A stretch of 62,000 nt of DNA from Zygnema cylindricum (GCA_037447655.1 JBBHKE010002559.1:1-62000); one strand, 5' to 3'; counted from the first letter of the stretch, positions 1 to 10,947 are shown. Numbers and translations are program-made. The notes: generated by a model from the letters alone, not told the origin.

Positions 1-1061
1 TGCCTTGGTTGGAGCAAATATATATTCTATCTTGGATTTGAAGCACGGATTTCACCAAGTGCCTATGGAACCTAAGCATCGAGAGAGGAAATCATTCTGG
101 GCAGGTAAGAGATTATACGAGTGGTTTAATATGCCTTTTGGATTAAAAAATGTACCCGCAAAGTTTCAACGAGTAATGGATGAAGCTTTACGAGGGATTG
201 AATGTGCTCGGTGTTATATTGACGACGTGATCATTTTATCTAACAATTTGGGGGATCACCTCTTTCATTTACAAATGGTAATTGATGCTCTGAGAGCGGC
301 AGGCTTAAAGTGTCTTCCAGGTAAAGGTAGATTTTGGGTAGACAAAATTTTGTATTTGGGACATGAGGTTACCACTAGGACTGTAGGTCCACATATGGTC
401 AAAGTCACCGCCTTAGATGCGTTGCCAGCTCCTACAAATGTATCTTCACCCCGCATATTTTTGGGATAAGCTAACTATTATAGACGATTTGTTCCAGAGT
501 TTAGTAGCCCAGCTCAGGCCCTCAATTTAATCTTCTGGAAACATCAAGTGTGGCAATGGAAGGAAGAACAAGAAGAGGCATTCCAATTTTTGAAGAATGC
601 GCTTAAAGAAAGTCTGATTCTTCGTATGCCAGACCATTCTCGACCATTTATTCTTTACAGTGATTGGAGTAGATTCGGATAAGGGGTCGTATTAGCTCAG
701 CTTGATGATTCACGAGCCGAAAACGTGGTGGCCTATGCGAGCCGGAGCAACAATAAGGCAAGGCCTCTAATAGTAGCTATCATGGGGAGCTTCTGGCAGC
801 TGTTAAGGCCATCGAACACTTCCGACCATATCTTTATGGCGTTCGTTTCACACTCATCACCGATCACCAACCTTTGAAATAGATAATGGAGAATAGTAAG
901 ATTATAGGGAAACTTGCTCGATGGGCTTTGATATTGCTAGAGTATGATTTTGAGATAATTCACCGAGCCGGTGAGACCCATGAAATTGCAGATAGTCTTA
1001 GCAAAACCCTGATCTATCTTCTGTTGATGCAACAAGAGCAAGGTACGATGAGGATCCTATT
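1..1061 (+). pseudogene. Gypsy G1 reverse transcriptase-RNase H, 5'-truncated by the window edge
   Basis: This is Ty3/gypsy pol, which would copy element RNA into DNA in the cytoplasmic particle. The window opens inside the RT fingers/palm. The frame from base 5 holds the MPFGLKN block and the catalytic YIDD at 215-226. After the stop at 467-469 the same protein resumes (ANYYRRFVPEF near 472-500) and leads to the RNase H start (ILYSDWSRFG near 652-680), then a VAYASRSNN block near 730-755. Stops and at least one frame change after about 680 show the frame is dead. It runs directly into the integrase, the normal gypsy order. RT identity is firm; RNase H limits are approximate. Confidence 0.9.
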
Positions 1062-2740
1062 TTGGGGATTGGAATGGTTATGGCAGCAACAACATTCTCT
1101 TTGCTTCCTAGAAAAGAGGGGGAACTTTTTGCATTAGGGGCAGAGGTGGAAGGGCAAGCCCCATTGTCAGCTGGCAGGGTGGACATTTTTGATGATTTAG
1201 ACACTTTGAAATCCATTCAGCAAGGGTCAACTTTACCACATTTAGAGGGGATCCAGAAAGCTAGAGTTCTACAAAGGATGTCAGCTTACACTTGGGATAG
1301 AGGGGTTCTCTTAAGGGTTTGGCCGGATGGCGTCAAGAAGGTAGTTCCACCACCTGGTGATCCCGAAACCTTAGTCACTAACCTCCATGAGCAATGTGGT
1401 CATTTCGGTCAGAAGCGTACCGCTTCTTTGGTTGCAGCATCTTATTGGTGGCATGGTATTCGAGCACAAGTGAATTGAGTGGTTCAAGCATGCTTAACAT
1501 GCGATCGAGTGAAAGCGACATTGTACAAGAAAAATGGTACCGAATTACATTCTCTTCCCATTCGGGGAATGTTTTATCGTTGGTCATTAGACTTGGTAGG
1601 GCCTCTTCCGACTAGTCGAAGAGGAAACCGCTTCGAGCTTGTGATAATAGAGCATTTTTTTAAGTGGATTGAGTTTGTGGTGTTACCTCGAAAATAGTCT
1701 AAGTCTGTGGCCGATGCCTTTTTACAGTGAGTGCTTGCTCAGTTTGGGGCCCCCGTGAAAGTTTTAACCGATCAGGGTTCCGAATTTGCTGGGGATTTTT
1801 CGACTTTGATGGAGCAATGTTTGATTGATCACCAACTTACTAGTAGAGATCATCCTAAAACTGATGGGTTACCCGAACGTTGTGTCCAAACACTCAAGAG
1901 AGCATTCCGAAAATATGCACTCGAGGAGGATGTGGGGGATTGGGATCAAAGGGTGCCTTCGATTGCTATGGGCTATAGGTTTAGTAGACAGGCATCTCTC
2001 CATAGTCACAGCCCTTATTTTATGTTGTTTGGCAGGCATCTTATTCTCCCAGGATCTGCCTCGGCCCAAGCCACTGTCTTACCGGAGATGGATAGTAAAG
2101 GGACAGTGGAAAGACTAATTACCACTCGAGCGCAGGTTTTTCATCGAGAGATTCCGATAGCTATGGGCAATTTGCAAGCGGATGGATAGTAAAGGGACAG
2201 TGGAAAGACTAATTACCGCTCGAGCGCAGGTTTTTCATCGGGAGATTCCGATAGCTATGGGCAATTTGCAAGCGGCCCAACACAGAGATCAACTTTGGTA
2301 TTCCCACCGTAGGAGCGGCTCTTATGTTCCTCGACAACGAGGTTTTCAGCCCGGGGATTTTGTTTATCGGATGCTACAGAAAAAGGATACTTTGGATATT
2401 TCTGCAGGCCGAATTATTTTGAAGGTGGTTGAGGTTTCCCCTAAAGGAGTGTTAACCTTGGAAGGGGCTGACGGCAAGAGAGTCAAAGATAATCAAATTA
2501 ATGTGGCTCCTTGCCACCTTCGAGGGCTTGAGGACGAGCCAACATTACATTTCACTTATTTTCCCTCTCTCTCATTTGTTCCAATTCTCCCTTGTGTGCC
2601 CCTGGTTACGAAACTATAGATTTATTATTATGTGAGGCATGCACTCAAGCTTCGCATTCTTCCTGTTTACCTAAGGATTGGGCAGGTTGGGACCAACTTG
2701 GTTGACCTTGGTTTTGTGGGGAGTGTGAAATGGGGGTTTG
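1062..2740 (+). pseudogene. Gypsy G1 integrase with C-terminal PHD-like finger (broken)
   Basis: Integrase joins the cDNA to host DNA. The HHCC zinc domain (LHEQCGHFG ... CLTCDRVK) spans about 1384-1510. The DDE core follows: D in SLDLVGPLP, D in LTDQGSEF near 1755, and E in LPERCVQTLK near 1870. Stops at 1476 and 1695 and the 94-bp duplication at 2087-2274 break the frame; the piece 2182-2619 carries the SH3-like C-terminal region. In another frame at 2631-2726, CEAC, SHSSC and WFCGEC form C-X2-C-X4-H-X2-C-X16-C-X2-C, the second half of a PHD finger, with one TGA before PWFC. The first CX2C pair is not clear. A purine tract at 2777-2790 ends the internal region. Confidence 0.85.
2087..2274 (+). 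repeat. 94-bp direct tandem duplication in G1 integrase
   Basis: The segment starting gatggatagtaaaggg at 2087 is repeated at 2181 with only about two A/G differences. The 94-bp period is not a multiple of three, so the second copy is out of frame with the first. This explains why the integrase frame ends at 2189 while an overlapping frame resumes at 2182. The near-identity shows it is younger than much of the decay around it. Confidence 0.92.
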
Positions 2741-2776
2741 AACTTCGGTTTTGATGGCTTCTTAGGACAAGGACCT

Positions 2777-3199
2777 AAGAAGGGGGGGGAATGATTCAGG
2801 AGTGAACCCGACGGTCCCAACATTTGGGACGGGGTTGGTAACTTTTCTGTCTTTTTATTGTTTTTATCATCTATGTGTCCACACTAATGTTGTTAGGATG
2901 ATCATTTTATTTCGACATATGAAATTTTCCACGCGGATTGTTATTTGTCGCCCATTTTATATATTATTCTTCTGGCATGAAGCATCACAACCATGGGCTC
3001 GACACTGAATGTAGACTCTTCTTAATTTTTCCTCTTCTAATCCTCTATAAAACCTTCTCCAGATGTCACAATCTACGATTCCTTAAACCCTAGCCACATG
3101 TCATGGTCCATTCCACCATATACTACTGCCCAATCTGCTCCCTCTAGTCATATGTCAACACCTCCTCACTAGACTATAGCCTTTCCTACTCGCAGCGAG
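2777..3199 (+). repeat. Polypurine tract and probable 3' LTR remnant of G1
   Basis: A purine run (aagaaggggggggaa) at 2777-2791 is followed by TGATTCAGG at 2792, the expected PPT/LTR junction after a gypsy integrase. A TATA-like ctctataaaacc lies near 3043, as in an LTR promoter. I cannot see the other end: by about 3200 the sequence already resembles the spacer upstream of RT in G2 and G3. No second LTR copy is in the window, so the LTR call is inference. No coding region is seen here. Confidence 0.45.
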
Positions 3200-4840
3200 C
3201 ACCATTGGAAAAACTGCTTACAGGAAACACCGGTTGTTTACTCATTAGGCTAGTCACTTATCGCGGTTGAACATCTAGCTTTTGCACAAGCCATGGAAGC
3301 AATGACAATTAAAGGTTGAGAATCTCCTAAATGGAAATTTGGCTCTAATCTCTGTGAAACTGTACATGATCTACTGAACAAAGTGATTCTCCAGAATATC
3401 GATCCTTTTGCTTTCTCTATAAATGATCTTGGTCACCATACCACCTATAAAATGTCTATAGATCTGGAAGATGATCGTCCCATTTTCAAGCTGAAACACT
3501 GCTTATCTGAAACGGAATGGGAATTAGTGGACCAACGCTGCGCTGAATTAGAGGAAGTTGGCCTCATTTATTGGTCGGATTCTACTTTAGCAGCACCAAC
3601 TGTCATGCCCAGAAAAAAAGATGCTGAAGGAAACTTTACTGATGGCAAGATGTGCGGCGATTACCGTGAACTCAATATTAGAACGATACAAGATCGACAT
3701 CCAATGCCATTGGCCGAAGAAATATTTGATCATGTAGGAGGCGCTTAATATTTCAGTATTCTGGATTTACGACAAGGCTTTAACAAGATTGAAATAGAGG
3801 AGAAGGATAGGCATAAAACTGCCTTTTGGGGTAGTGATGGTCGTTGGGAGTGGTCTGTCATGCCTTTTGGACTTAAGAACGCCCCCGCAGTTTTTCAAAA
3901 AATAATGGATTCACTTTTAGGTGGTTGCAAGTTTCCACGATGTTATATTGATGATTTGATTATCGCCTCTGCCACAATTGAAGATCACGCAACTCATATC
4001 GAATGGGTCATAACTGAACTAAAAAAGGTCGGATTAAAATGTCATCCAGCTAAATGTACTTTCGGGTCCGTGGGTGTGCCTTACCTTGGACATTTCATTT
4101 CTTCCGAGGGAATCACACCACTTGAAGCAAAAACCGAGGCTATCAGCAAACTGCCAACCCCCGTTGATCTCACGAGTCTTCGAGCCTTCATAGGATTAGC
4201 CAATTATTATCGCATATTTGTCCCTAGTTTAAGCACAATCGCTTCACCATTGAACGACCTACTCAAAAAAGTGATCCCTTTTGTATGGGGACCTGACCAG
4301 ATTTTGCCTTTTCAGAAGTTGAAAGATGCCCACTCTAGTGCTCCCATCCTCTGACCTCCTAACCACAAATTACCTTTCTACCTACAAACAGACTTCGAAA
4401 AGCTTAGCATTGCAGCCATCTTAACTGAGCGTGAACTAACAAAGAAAAATACGTGATCGCTTACGCAAGCAGGAGTAATAATCGTGCGGAGTCAAATTAC
4501 AGTAGTTACGAACGAGAATGTCTAGCATGAGTTTAGGGTATTGTACACTTTCGTCACTACCTTTACAGAAAACTGTTTACACTTCTAAACGGCCATCAAC
4601 CTTTACATTGGCTGATGATGAACGATACACTGTCAGGAAAATTAGCGTGATGGGCATTAATTTTACAAAAATATGATGTGGAAATAATTCACTGTCCAGG
4701 ATTACTTAGTTTGAATGCAGACGGCATTTCCCGAAATCCTTTGCCAAGGACCACAAAAAATGGAGTGCGGCAGGATTTCGATGACGACTTAGCTACAATG
4801 TCAGCATGGTTTTATATCACACATTCTTAAGCCTCGCTGC
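3200..4840 (+). pseudogene. Gypsy G2 protease-RT spacer, RT and RNase H (broken)
   Basis: The start (ACATCTAGC...GCCATGGAAGCAATGAC around 3266-3305) parallels the spacer just upstream of RT in G3, on the other strand near 12960-12900. The RT N-terminus is open at 3383-3748, with the block GDYRELN, and stops at 3746. The palm resumes at 3860 with MPFGLKNAPA and intact YIDD at 3944-3955, then LGHFISSEGI and LANYYR. The RNase H part (about 4361-4760) is split by stops but keeps VIAYASRSNN- and NADGISRNPLP-like blocks. Whether G2 ever had the methyltransferase of G3 cannot be told, because its sequence begins just downstream of that position. Confidence 0.88.
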
Positions 4841-4930
4841 CCCCCTCTCGTTCTGCCCCGGATCCATAGCAAGACGGAGCACTTATTCTTTTCATCTCCT
4901 CACAAACCCTCCGACCAGGCACTACATCCG

Positions 4931-4990
4931 AGGAGGAGAAACGAGTAAAGAAAAGGTCTGAGGAGGAGGAACGAGTAAAGAAAAGGGCTA
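4931..4990 (+). repeat. Two 30-bp in-frame repeats upstream of G2 integrase
   Basis: aggaggag(a/g)aacgagtaaag with flanks occurs at 4931-4960 and again at 4961-4990. It encodes a charged ten-residue unit (EEEKRVKKRS then EEEERVKKRA) directly before the KNYLWLGGSL start of the integrase. The matching place in G3 (near 11240 on the minus strand) has one copy (EERVCKRAQN), so the duplication is private to G2. Confidence 0.85.
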
Positions 4991-6185
4991 AAAATTATCT
5001 TTGGTTAGGTGGTTCGCTAGTTCGATTGTTAGCAGACAGTAGTCACAGACACGTGCCTCGCGCGACTGAACGCCTCTCGCTGATTGAACAAATTCACACC
5101 GAGCCGGGTCACTATGGGACCAAGCGCACCTTAAGCTTGCTGCGGGCACGCTATTGGTGGTCTGGGATGCAATCTGATGTCGCTGCGGTATTGCACAAGT
5201 GTGCAATATGTGATTGTCTAGGTACATCTTTTAACAACCGGCAAACTACCCTCCAACTATTACCCATCAAGGGGTTATTTTATCGCTGGTCGTGCGATTT
5301 GGCAGGCCCCTTCCCGATATCCCGGAGGAGGAAACAATATATAATGATCATGATTGAAAATTTTAGCAAATGGGTTGACGTAGTAGCGTTACCACACAAA
5401 ACTGCAAAGCTCACCACCGCCGCTTTTAAAGAGCATGTCCTTATGAGATACGACGCTCCAGCCGAAGTCCTCACAGATCAAGGGACTGAATTCCGCGGAG
5501 AATTCGAAGAAATGCTAGATGACGCTTGCATAGACCATCGTCGAACAAGCCGCGATCATCCACGAGCTGACGGAATGGCCGAACATACTGTTTAGACCTT
5601 CAAGCGGGCATTACGCAAGCATTGCTTGGAGAAACATATAATAGTGTGGGACGAGTCACTTGGCTATATTGCCATGGGGTATCGAATGTCGGTACAGGCG
5701 AGTCTTGCTAATTTCAAGCCATACTGTGTCTTATTTGGGCGTCAACCCTTACTGGGTAGGAATATCCAAAAAGTTGCAAGCTTTCCTCTTCCCTTACTGT
5801 TTAACGAGGTTTTTCAGGAAGAACTTACTAACAGGGCAATGTTTTTTGCACGAGAGATGCCCATGGCTTTTGACAACTTGCAGATAGCCCAACATAGAGA
5901 TACTTTGCGCTTTTCCACTTCATGCAGCGGCGGCTACCGACCCCAGTAGAAGCCTTACCGAGTGGGAGATTATGTCTACTTACGTCGCCAATCCTTCGAT
6001 ACCTTGGACACAGATGTTTCACCTCATATTCTCTGAATAATCGAAGTAGACACGAATGGCATACTCGGACTTCAAGGAGCAGATACGCGAACCTTGCGGG
6101 AGCATTCGAAGAACTCTGCTCCATGTTATTTATTAGATCTTTCACAAGAGCATTTTCATTCAAGGTTTATTTGCAGGACTCCAAT
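4991..6185 (+). pseudogene. Gypsy G2 integrase, 3'-truncated
   Basis: The frame at 5026-5595 holds the HHCC domain (HTEPGHYG ... CAICDCLG) and the DDE core: D in SCDLAGPFP, D in LTDQGTEF, then the region of the catalytic E (MAEHTV, before the TAG at 5593-5595). The frame 5626-5949 continues (YIAMGYRMS, VLFGRQPLLGR). Further pieces to about 6165 match the C-terminal part of G3 (LRRQSFDTLD, LGLQGADT). At about 6165-6190 it runs out and the minus-strand G3 begins, so the two elements meet tail to tail. The PHD region expected from G1 and G3 is lost at this junction. Confidence 0.88.
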
Positions 6186-6224
6186 GCCGATAACTCTGTG
6201 ATGTGGGCCCTTCCCTCACGTAAA

Positions 6225-7317
6225 TCAGGCACGCTCGATAAAGCTTGGAAAGACAGCAGGCAGATCGCAGCATCCGTGGCAAAACCACTCTCCAGTCGGG
6301 ATAGTGTTTAAAGGTGGAACCAAACACTCCATATAAAATCCCATATTGCAATAGTCATAGAGTAGCATTGTGGTTTCTCCATCAGATCGCATGCACAACT
6401 GACACTCGGTGGCCTCACTAATCCCCATCCGCCATATACTCATGCTGTGGGAAAGATCGGGTAGGTAGCAAGAGGCACAATTTTTCGAATCCTCTCGCAA
6501 AGTTTGAGTGTCGACCCCTTGCAAGCCCAATAGTCCATAAGGGTCAATTTTTGTAATCCTCAAAATGTGAGGTGAGACATCGCTATCGAGTGTGTCAAAT
6601 GTTTGTCGTCGTAAATAAACGTAATCCCCCACCCGAAAGGGTTTTTGTTGTGGACGGTAGCTGCCACAACGAGTTTTTACAAAACGTAAGGAGTCGCGAT
6701 GTTGGGCAATCTGCAAATTTTCAAAGGCTATTGGCATTTCCCAAGCGAAAAGCAAAGCCCGGTGAGTTAATTCTTCCAGAAAAAGAGAATCTGACATAAA
6801 CGACAAAGGTAAACTAGCGGATTTTTGTACATTCCTTCCTAGTAGAGATTTCCGACCGAACAACACATAATATGGACTAAAATTCGCTAAATTGGCATGT
6901 ACGGACATTAGATAACCCATAGTAATATATCCCAATGAATCATCCGACACACTAATCTGTTTTTCTAAGCAATGTTTACACACAGCCCGCATAAATGTTT
7001 GTACGGCTTTTTGTGCCAAACTGTCTGCTTGGGGATGACCACGACTTGTTCGACGGTAATTAATTAACCCCTCATCCAACATCTCTTGAAATTCGCCACG
7101 GAACTCAGTTCCTTTGTCTATAAGTACTTCCGTTGGGGCTCCATAACGGAGGAGCATATGCTCATTGAACGCTGCAGCGGTGAGTTTGGCAATTTTATGC
7201 GGAAGGGGCACAACTTCCACCCTTTTGCTGAAATTTTTGATCATGATCAAAATATTTTTCTTTCCCGTCAAGAAATAGGGAACGGACCCGCCAAATCACA
7301 CGACCACCTGTAAAAGA
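6225..7317 (-). pseudogene. G3 integrase core and C-terminus with PHD-like finger
   Basis: A 348-codon frame (7271-6225) encodes the integrase core from after the first catalytic Asp: MIKNFSKRVEVVPLP, the second Asp in LIDKGTEF, SLAQKAVQTF around the Glu site (E to Q), YYVLFGRKSLLG, and the C-terminal LRRQTFDTLD region. Residues 290-334 (6404-6270) form a PHD-like finger: CQLC, then YDYC, GFYMEC and WFCHGC. In a canonical PHD these would be CX2C, CX2C, HX2C, CX2C; here one Cys and the His are both Tyr. PHD fingers usually read histone H3 tails, so a role in target choice is plausible but inferred. The N-terminal part of this integrase lies beyond the copia insertion. Confidence 0.88.
7313..7317. 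repeat. Target-site duplication aaaga, left copy
   Basis: The five bases aaaga directly precede the LTR start TGTAGAAATT at 7318 and recur at 10948-10952 directly after the LTR end TTTCA. Five-base duplications are typical of copia and gypsy integration. Confidence 0.9.
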
Positions 7318-8372
7318 TGTAGAAATTAAGGGTATTTTTTAAGTATTTTCTAGGTCTGAATAGAAATAAGAAAGAAGCCGAGGCAATCTACCTCTAACTT
7401 CTCTCTCCAACTTCTCAAACATGTCGCAGTCACTAAGAATTGGAGAAGGAGCTAGAGCCATGGCTACCTAGGCTATCCAGAGGTTTACGGGAAAAAATAT
7501 TTTAGTTAGGGGTTTAATTTACTAAAAGATATGTGTCGGCGACAGGATTTGATCTTGGTACCTGCCGGCCGGCAAACAGCCAATAGCCGGTAGCCTTAGC
7601 CGTTAAGTGTAGGAGTAGTGTTATGTACTCTATGGTTTGATAATTATTTAAATATTTATACGTATGATAGTTCATTTAACTGTAACTCTTTACGGGAGAC
7701 ATATATCCAGTAAATATAAAAGTACGGATTCAAGTACGGATACAAAACTAATACCGCGCATTTAATTCTTTAGTGAAACAAATACCGCGGATGTATTTAT
7801 TACGGCTACGATTAAATGTGAATTTAATCGGACGGCCGGAATTAACGCCGAGATCGCGGAAGAGGATTTCGGCGGTTTCTGGTCATCGCCACATCAGATG
7901 ACATGTGGCAGAATGACATTGGATCGCGGCATCTCCGAGGATTAAGGGAGCGAATCCGCACATACCACGTGTCGCATTTTGGCCATGTCATACAATGGCC
8001 AACATAAAGTTCACCGGCAGCTGTACTTTTGTATACGAAACGGAAATCCGATTGGTTATGTATATCAGTAGATAGAGTCTGTGAGAGAGATAAGACTGAG
8101 AAAAATTAGAAGATAGGACCCTCTCTCCCAGAGAGCTTTTGTACAAAAGGTCAACTTTGACCCTCGATAACTTACTGCTCAGGGGAGCAAATTCATAGAT
8201 TCTTTTTGCTATCGACTCAGGGGAGTCTTGTCTTCACAGGGGTGAAGTTGGTCAGAGTTTTTGTTTGTCAGGTTGGCAGTTATTTTTGCTGAAACACAAA
8301 GGGGTCAGGGTTATCCTAGAGGCTTCTTGGAAGTTGTCCACTCTGAGGACTTATGGAGGTCTCAGAGTTTCA
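7318..8372 (+). repeat. Copia A-i 5' LTR (1055 bp)
   Basis: It starts TGTAGAAATTAAGGG and ends GAGGTCTCAGAGTTTCA, like the other family A LTRs at 9892, 16566, 21958, 29050, 49514 and 58629. It carries the shared modules: the antisense tRNA-like stretch (about 7535-7610), the U3 palindrome CGATTAAAT/ATTTAATCG near 7809-7830, the paired TTGACC motif GGTCAACTTTGACC near 8148, and the GACTC-AGGG-GAGTC hairpin near 8213. The sequence after it lacks the tRNA-Met primer site that follows other 5' LTRs. Confidence 0.93.
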
Positions 8373-8945
8373 TTTAGGGTTTGTGACATTGTGACATCAC
8401 GTGTGTCACGCTCAACTGTGATAGCGCCCACGTCACAACTTTTAAAACTTTCTGCCATGATTCCCGATTGTTGTTTTTTGTCTTTTCCTACTCTACTTGC
8501 CATCAAAATACGCTCAAAGATAGTAAAAATAAATTGTTTTCACATATCTTTCATTTGATACCATAATAGACATTTTTCGTTGCAAAAGTTGTGAGATAGA
8601 CGCGGTAGTGGGAGAGGGAGAGAGAGAGAGGCGCGCCTTTCACAAAATTCGCTTTTGCAAAATGGCGTCCGTTGGTCGCGACCCCTCCACTTCCTCTGTA
8701 CGGAAAAAGGTGCACGTAAAAAAGTATGTACAGGCTGTAAACGTGCTGTGGGTTTTTTTTTTGAGGAAAATTTTGTCAAAAGCCTCCGACGCTTGCTATA
8801 TCATATGCATATTCGCCCACGTCGTGGAACTTTATTTAAAATTCACTCGCGAGGTGATTTTATATAAAGTTTGAAGATGATATAGAAGGATGCGAAAGTG
8901 GGTCGAAACTCGCTAAACGATAAATTGCATCGCGATAGACGACAA
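8373..8945. other. Unrelated 570-bp insert inside copia A-i, no primer-binding site
   Basis: Between the 5' LTR and the RT-RNase H remnant lies sequence with no resemblance to copia. It begins tttagggtttgtgacattg where ggttatgggccc is expected. It includes a tgtgacattgtgacatcacg motif, a GA-rich run near 8610 and AT-rich flanks. Short open frames (8608-8874 on + and 8540-8779 on -) are not convincing. It may be captured host DNA or the product of a deletion and repair event after insertion. Confidence 0.6.
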
Positions 8946-9891
8946 ACTTAAGGGGAGATTTGAAATGAAGGATATGGGGTAAGCAAAATATATTTTGGGA
9001 ATTCAAGTAGAGAGAGACCGAAAAAGAAAAATTATAAGATTGACTCAAAAAGAAGCAATTGGGGACATGCTTGAAAAATTACAAATGGATAAAGCTAATA
9101 GTTGTACAACTCCAATAAAGTTGAAGAAGGGAAATGAGGGGAGTGAGGAAGAAGGAGTCATAGTCTTAGATGAGGAATTATCTCCTGAAGAACAGAAGTT
9201 CATGCACACTATTCCTTACAAGCAAGTAGTGGGAAGTCTAATCTATTTTATGAATTGTACCCGGCCGGATTTAGCTGCAACTGTAGGAGTGCTGAGTAGA
9301 AGTCTAAATGCTCCCACTTAGAGGGATTGGGAGGCAGCTAAGAGAGTCGTTAGATATTTGATAGGAACTAGGGATCTATGGTTATATTTGGGTGGGGAGA
9401 ATACTGACATCACTACTTGGAGTGATGCCAGTTATGGTGATGCTCCGATGAGGAGATGCACTTTTGGATATGTATTATATGTGGGTGATGGGGCTTGCTG
9501 TTGGAGTAGCAAACAGCAAAAAGTTATTGCTCAGTCCACCTTGGAGGCTGAGTATATGGCCTCTTGCTCTGCTGTAAAAGAATTGATGTGGTTCAAGTCT
9601 TTGCTTCGTGAGCTTGGTCACCTTAAGAGTGGTGTGCAGAATTGTTTTTGTGATAATCAAGATCCAATCCCTATTTTTGCCAATCCAAAACATCATTTTA
9701 AAGCTAAACACATGGACATTAGACAAGCCTTGTTAGAGAGAAAGTAGAAAACAAAATAATCAGCTTAGAGTACCGACCAGATAGTGAGATGGTAGCAGAT
9801 ATGATGACCAAACGTGTGCCTTCCCTTAAGCTAATTTTCTGCAGGGAAAAGTGTGGTCTGAAATTAAAGATTGACTAGAAAATAAGGGGAG
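8946..9891 (+). pseudogene. Copia A-i RT C-terminus and RNase H (broken)
   Basis: Homologous to residues about 195-490 of the intact copia A frame at 47985-49496. It begins in LKGRFEMKDMG, reads ILGIQVERD, ANSCTTP and VVGSLIYFMNCTRP, and stops at a TAG after LNAPT (9319-9321). The RNase H follows with D in TWSDASYGD, E in LEAEYMAS and D in FCDNQD, then a stop after ALLERK near 9745. The polypurine tract aaaataagggga at 9879-9890 precedes the 3' LTR. Gag, protease, integrase and most of RT are absent. Confidence 0.92.
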
Positions 9892-10947
9892 TGTAGAAAT
9901 TAAGGGTCTTTTTAAAGTATTTTCTAGGTCTGATTAGAAATAAGAAAGATACCAAGGCAGTCTACCTCTAACTTCCCTCTCCAACTTCTCAAACTTGTCG
10001 CAGTCATTGAGAAATTGGAGAAGGAGCTAGAGCCATGGCTACCTAGGCTATCGAGAGGTTTACGGGAAAATATATTTTAGTTACGGGTTTAATTTACTAA
10101 AAGATATGTGCCGGCGACAAGATTTGATCCTGGTACCTGCCGGCTGGCGGACAGCCAATAGCCGGTAGCCTTAGCCGTTAAGTCTAGGAGTAGTGTTATG
10201 TACTCTATGGTTTGATAATTATTTAAACATTTATAAATATGATAGTTCATTTAACTGTAATTGTTTACGAGAGATATATATCCAGTAAATGTAAAAGTAC
10301 GGATTCCGGTACGGATACGAAACGAATACCGCGCATTTAATTCTTTAGTGAAACGAATACCGCGGATGTATTTATTATGGCTACGATTAAATGTGAATTT
10401 AATCGGACGGCCGGAATTAACGCCGAGATCGCGGAAGAGGATTTCGGCAGTTTGTGGTCATCACCACATCGGATGACACGTGGCAGAATGACATTGGATC
10501 GCGGCATCTCCGAGGATTAAGGGAGCAAATCCGGACATACCACGTGTCGCATTTTGGCCATGTTGTACAAAGGCCGTACATAAAGTACACCAGCAGTTGT
10601 ACTTTTGTGTACGAAACTGAAATCTGATGGGTTCCGTACATATGTAGATAGAGTCTGTGAGAGAGATAAGACTTAGAAAAATTAGAAGATAGGACCATCT
10701 CTCCCAGAGAGCTTCTGTACAAAAGGTCAACTTTGACCCTCCATAACTTATTGCTCAGGGGAGCAAATTCAGAGATTCTTTTCGCTATCAACTTAGGGGA
10801 GTCTTGTCTTCACATGGGTGAAGTTGGTCAGGTTTTTGTCTGCTAGGGTGGCACTAATTTTTGCTGAAACACAAAGGGGTCAGGGTTATCCTAGAGGCTT
10901 CTTGGAAGCTGTCCACTCTGAGGACTTATGGAGGTCTCACAGTTTCA
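9892..10947 (+). repeat. Copia A-i 3' LTR (1056 bp)
   Basis: It starts TGTAGAAATTAAGGG after the purine tract and ends CACAGTTTCA at 10947, followed by the aaaga duplication. It is close to the 5' LTR at 7318-8372 along its length. The gag-type ATG (ATGGAGGTC) lies 23 bases before its end. Confidence 0.93.
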
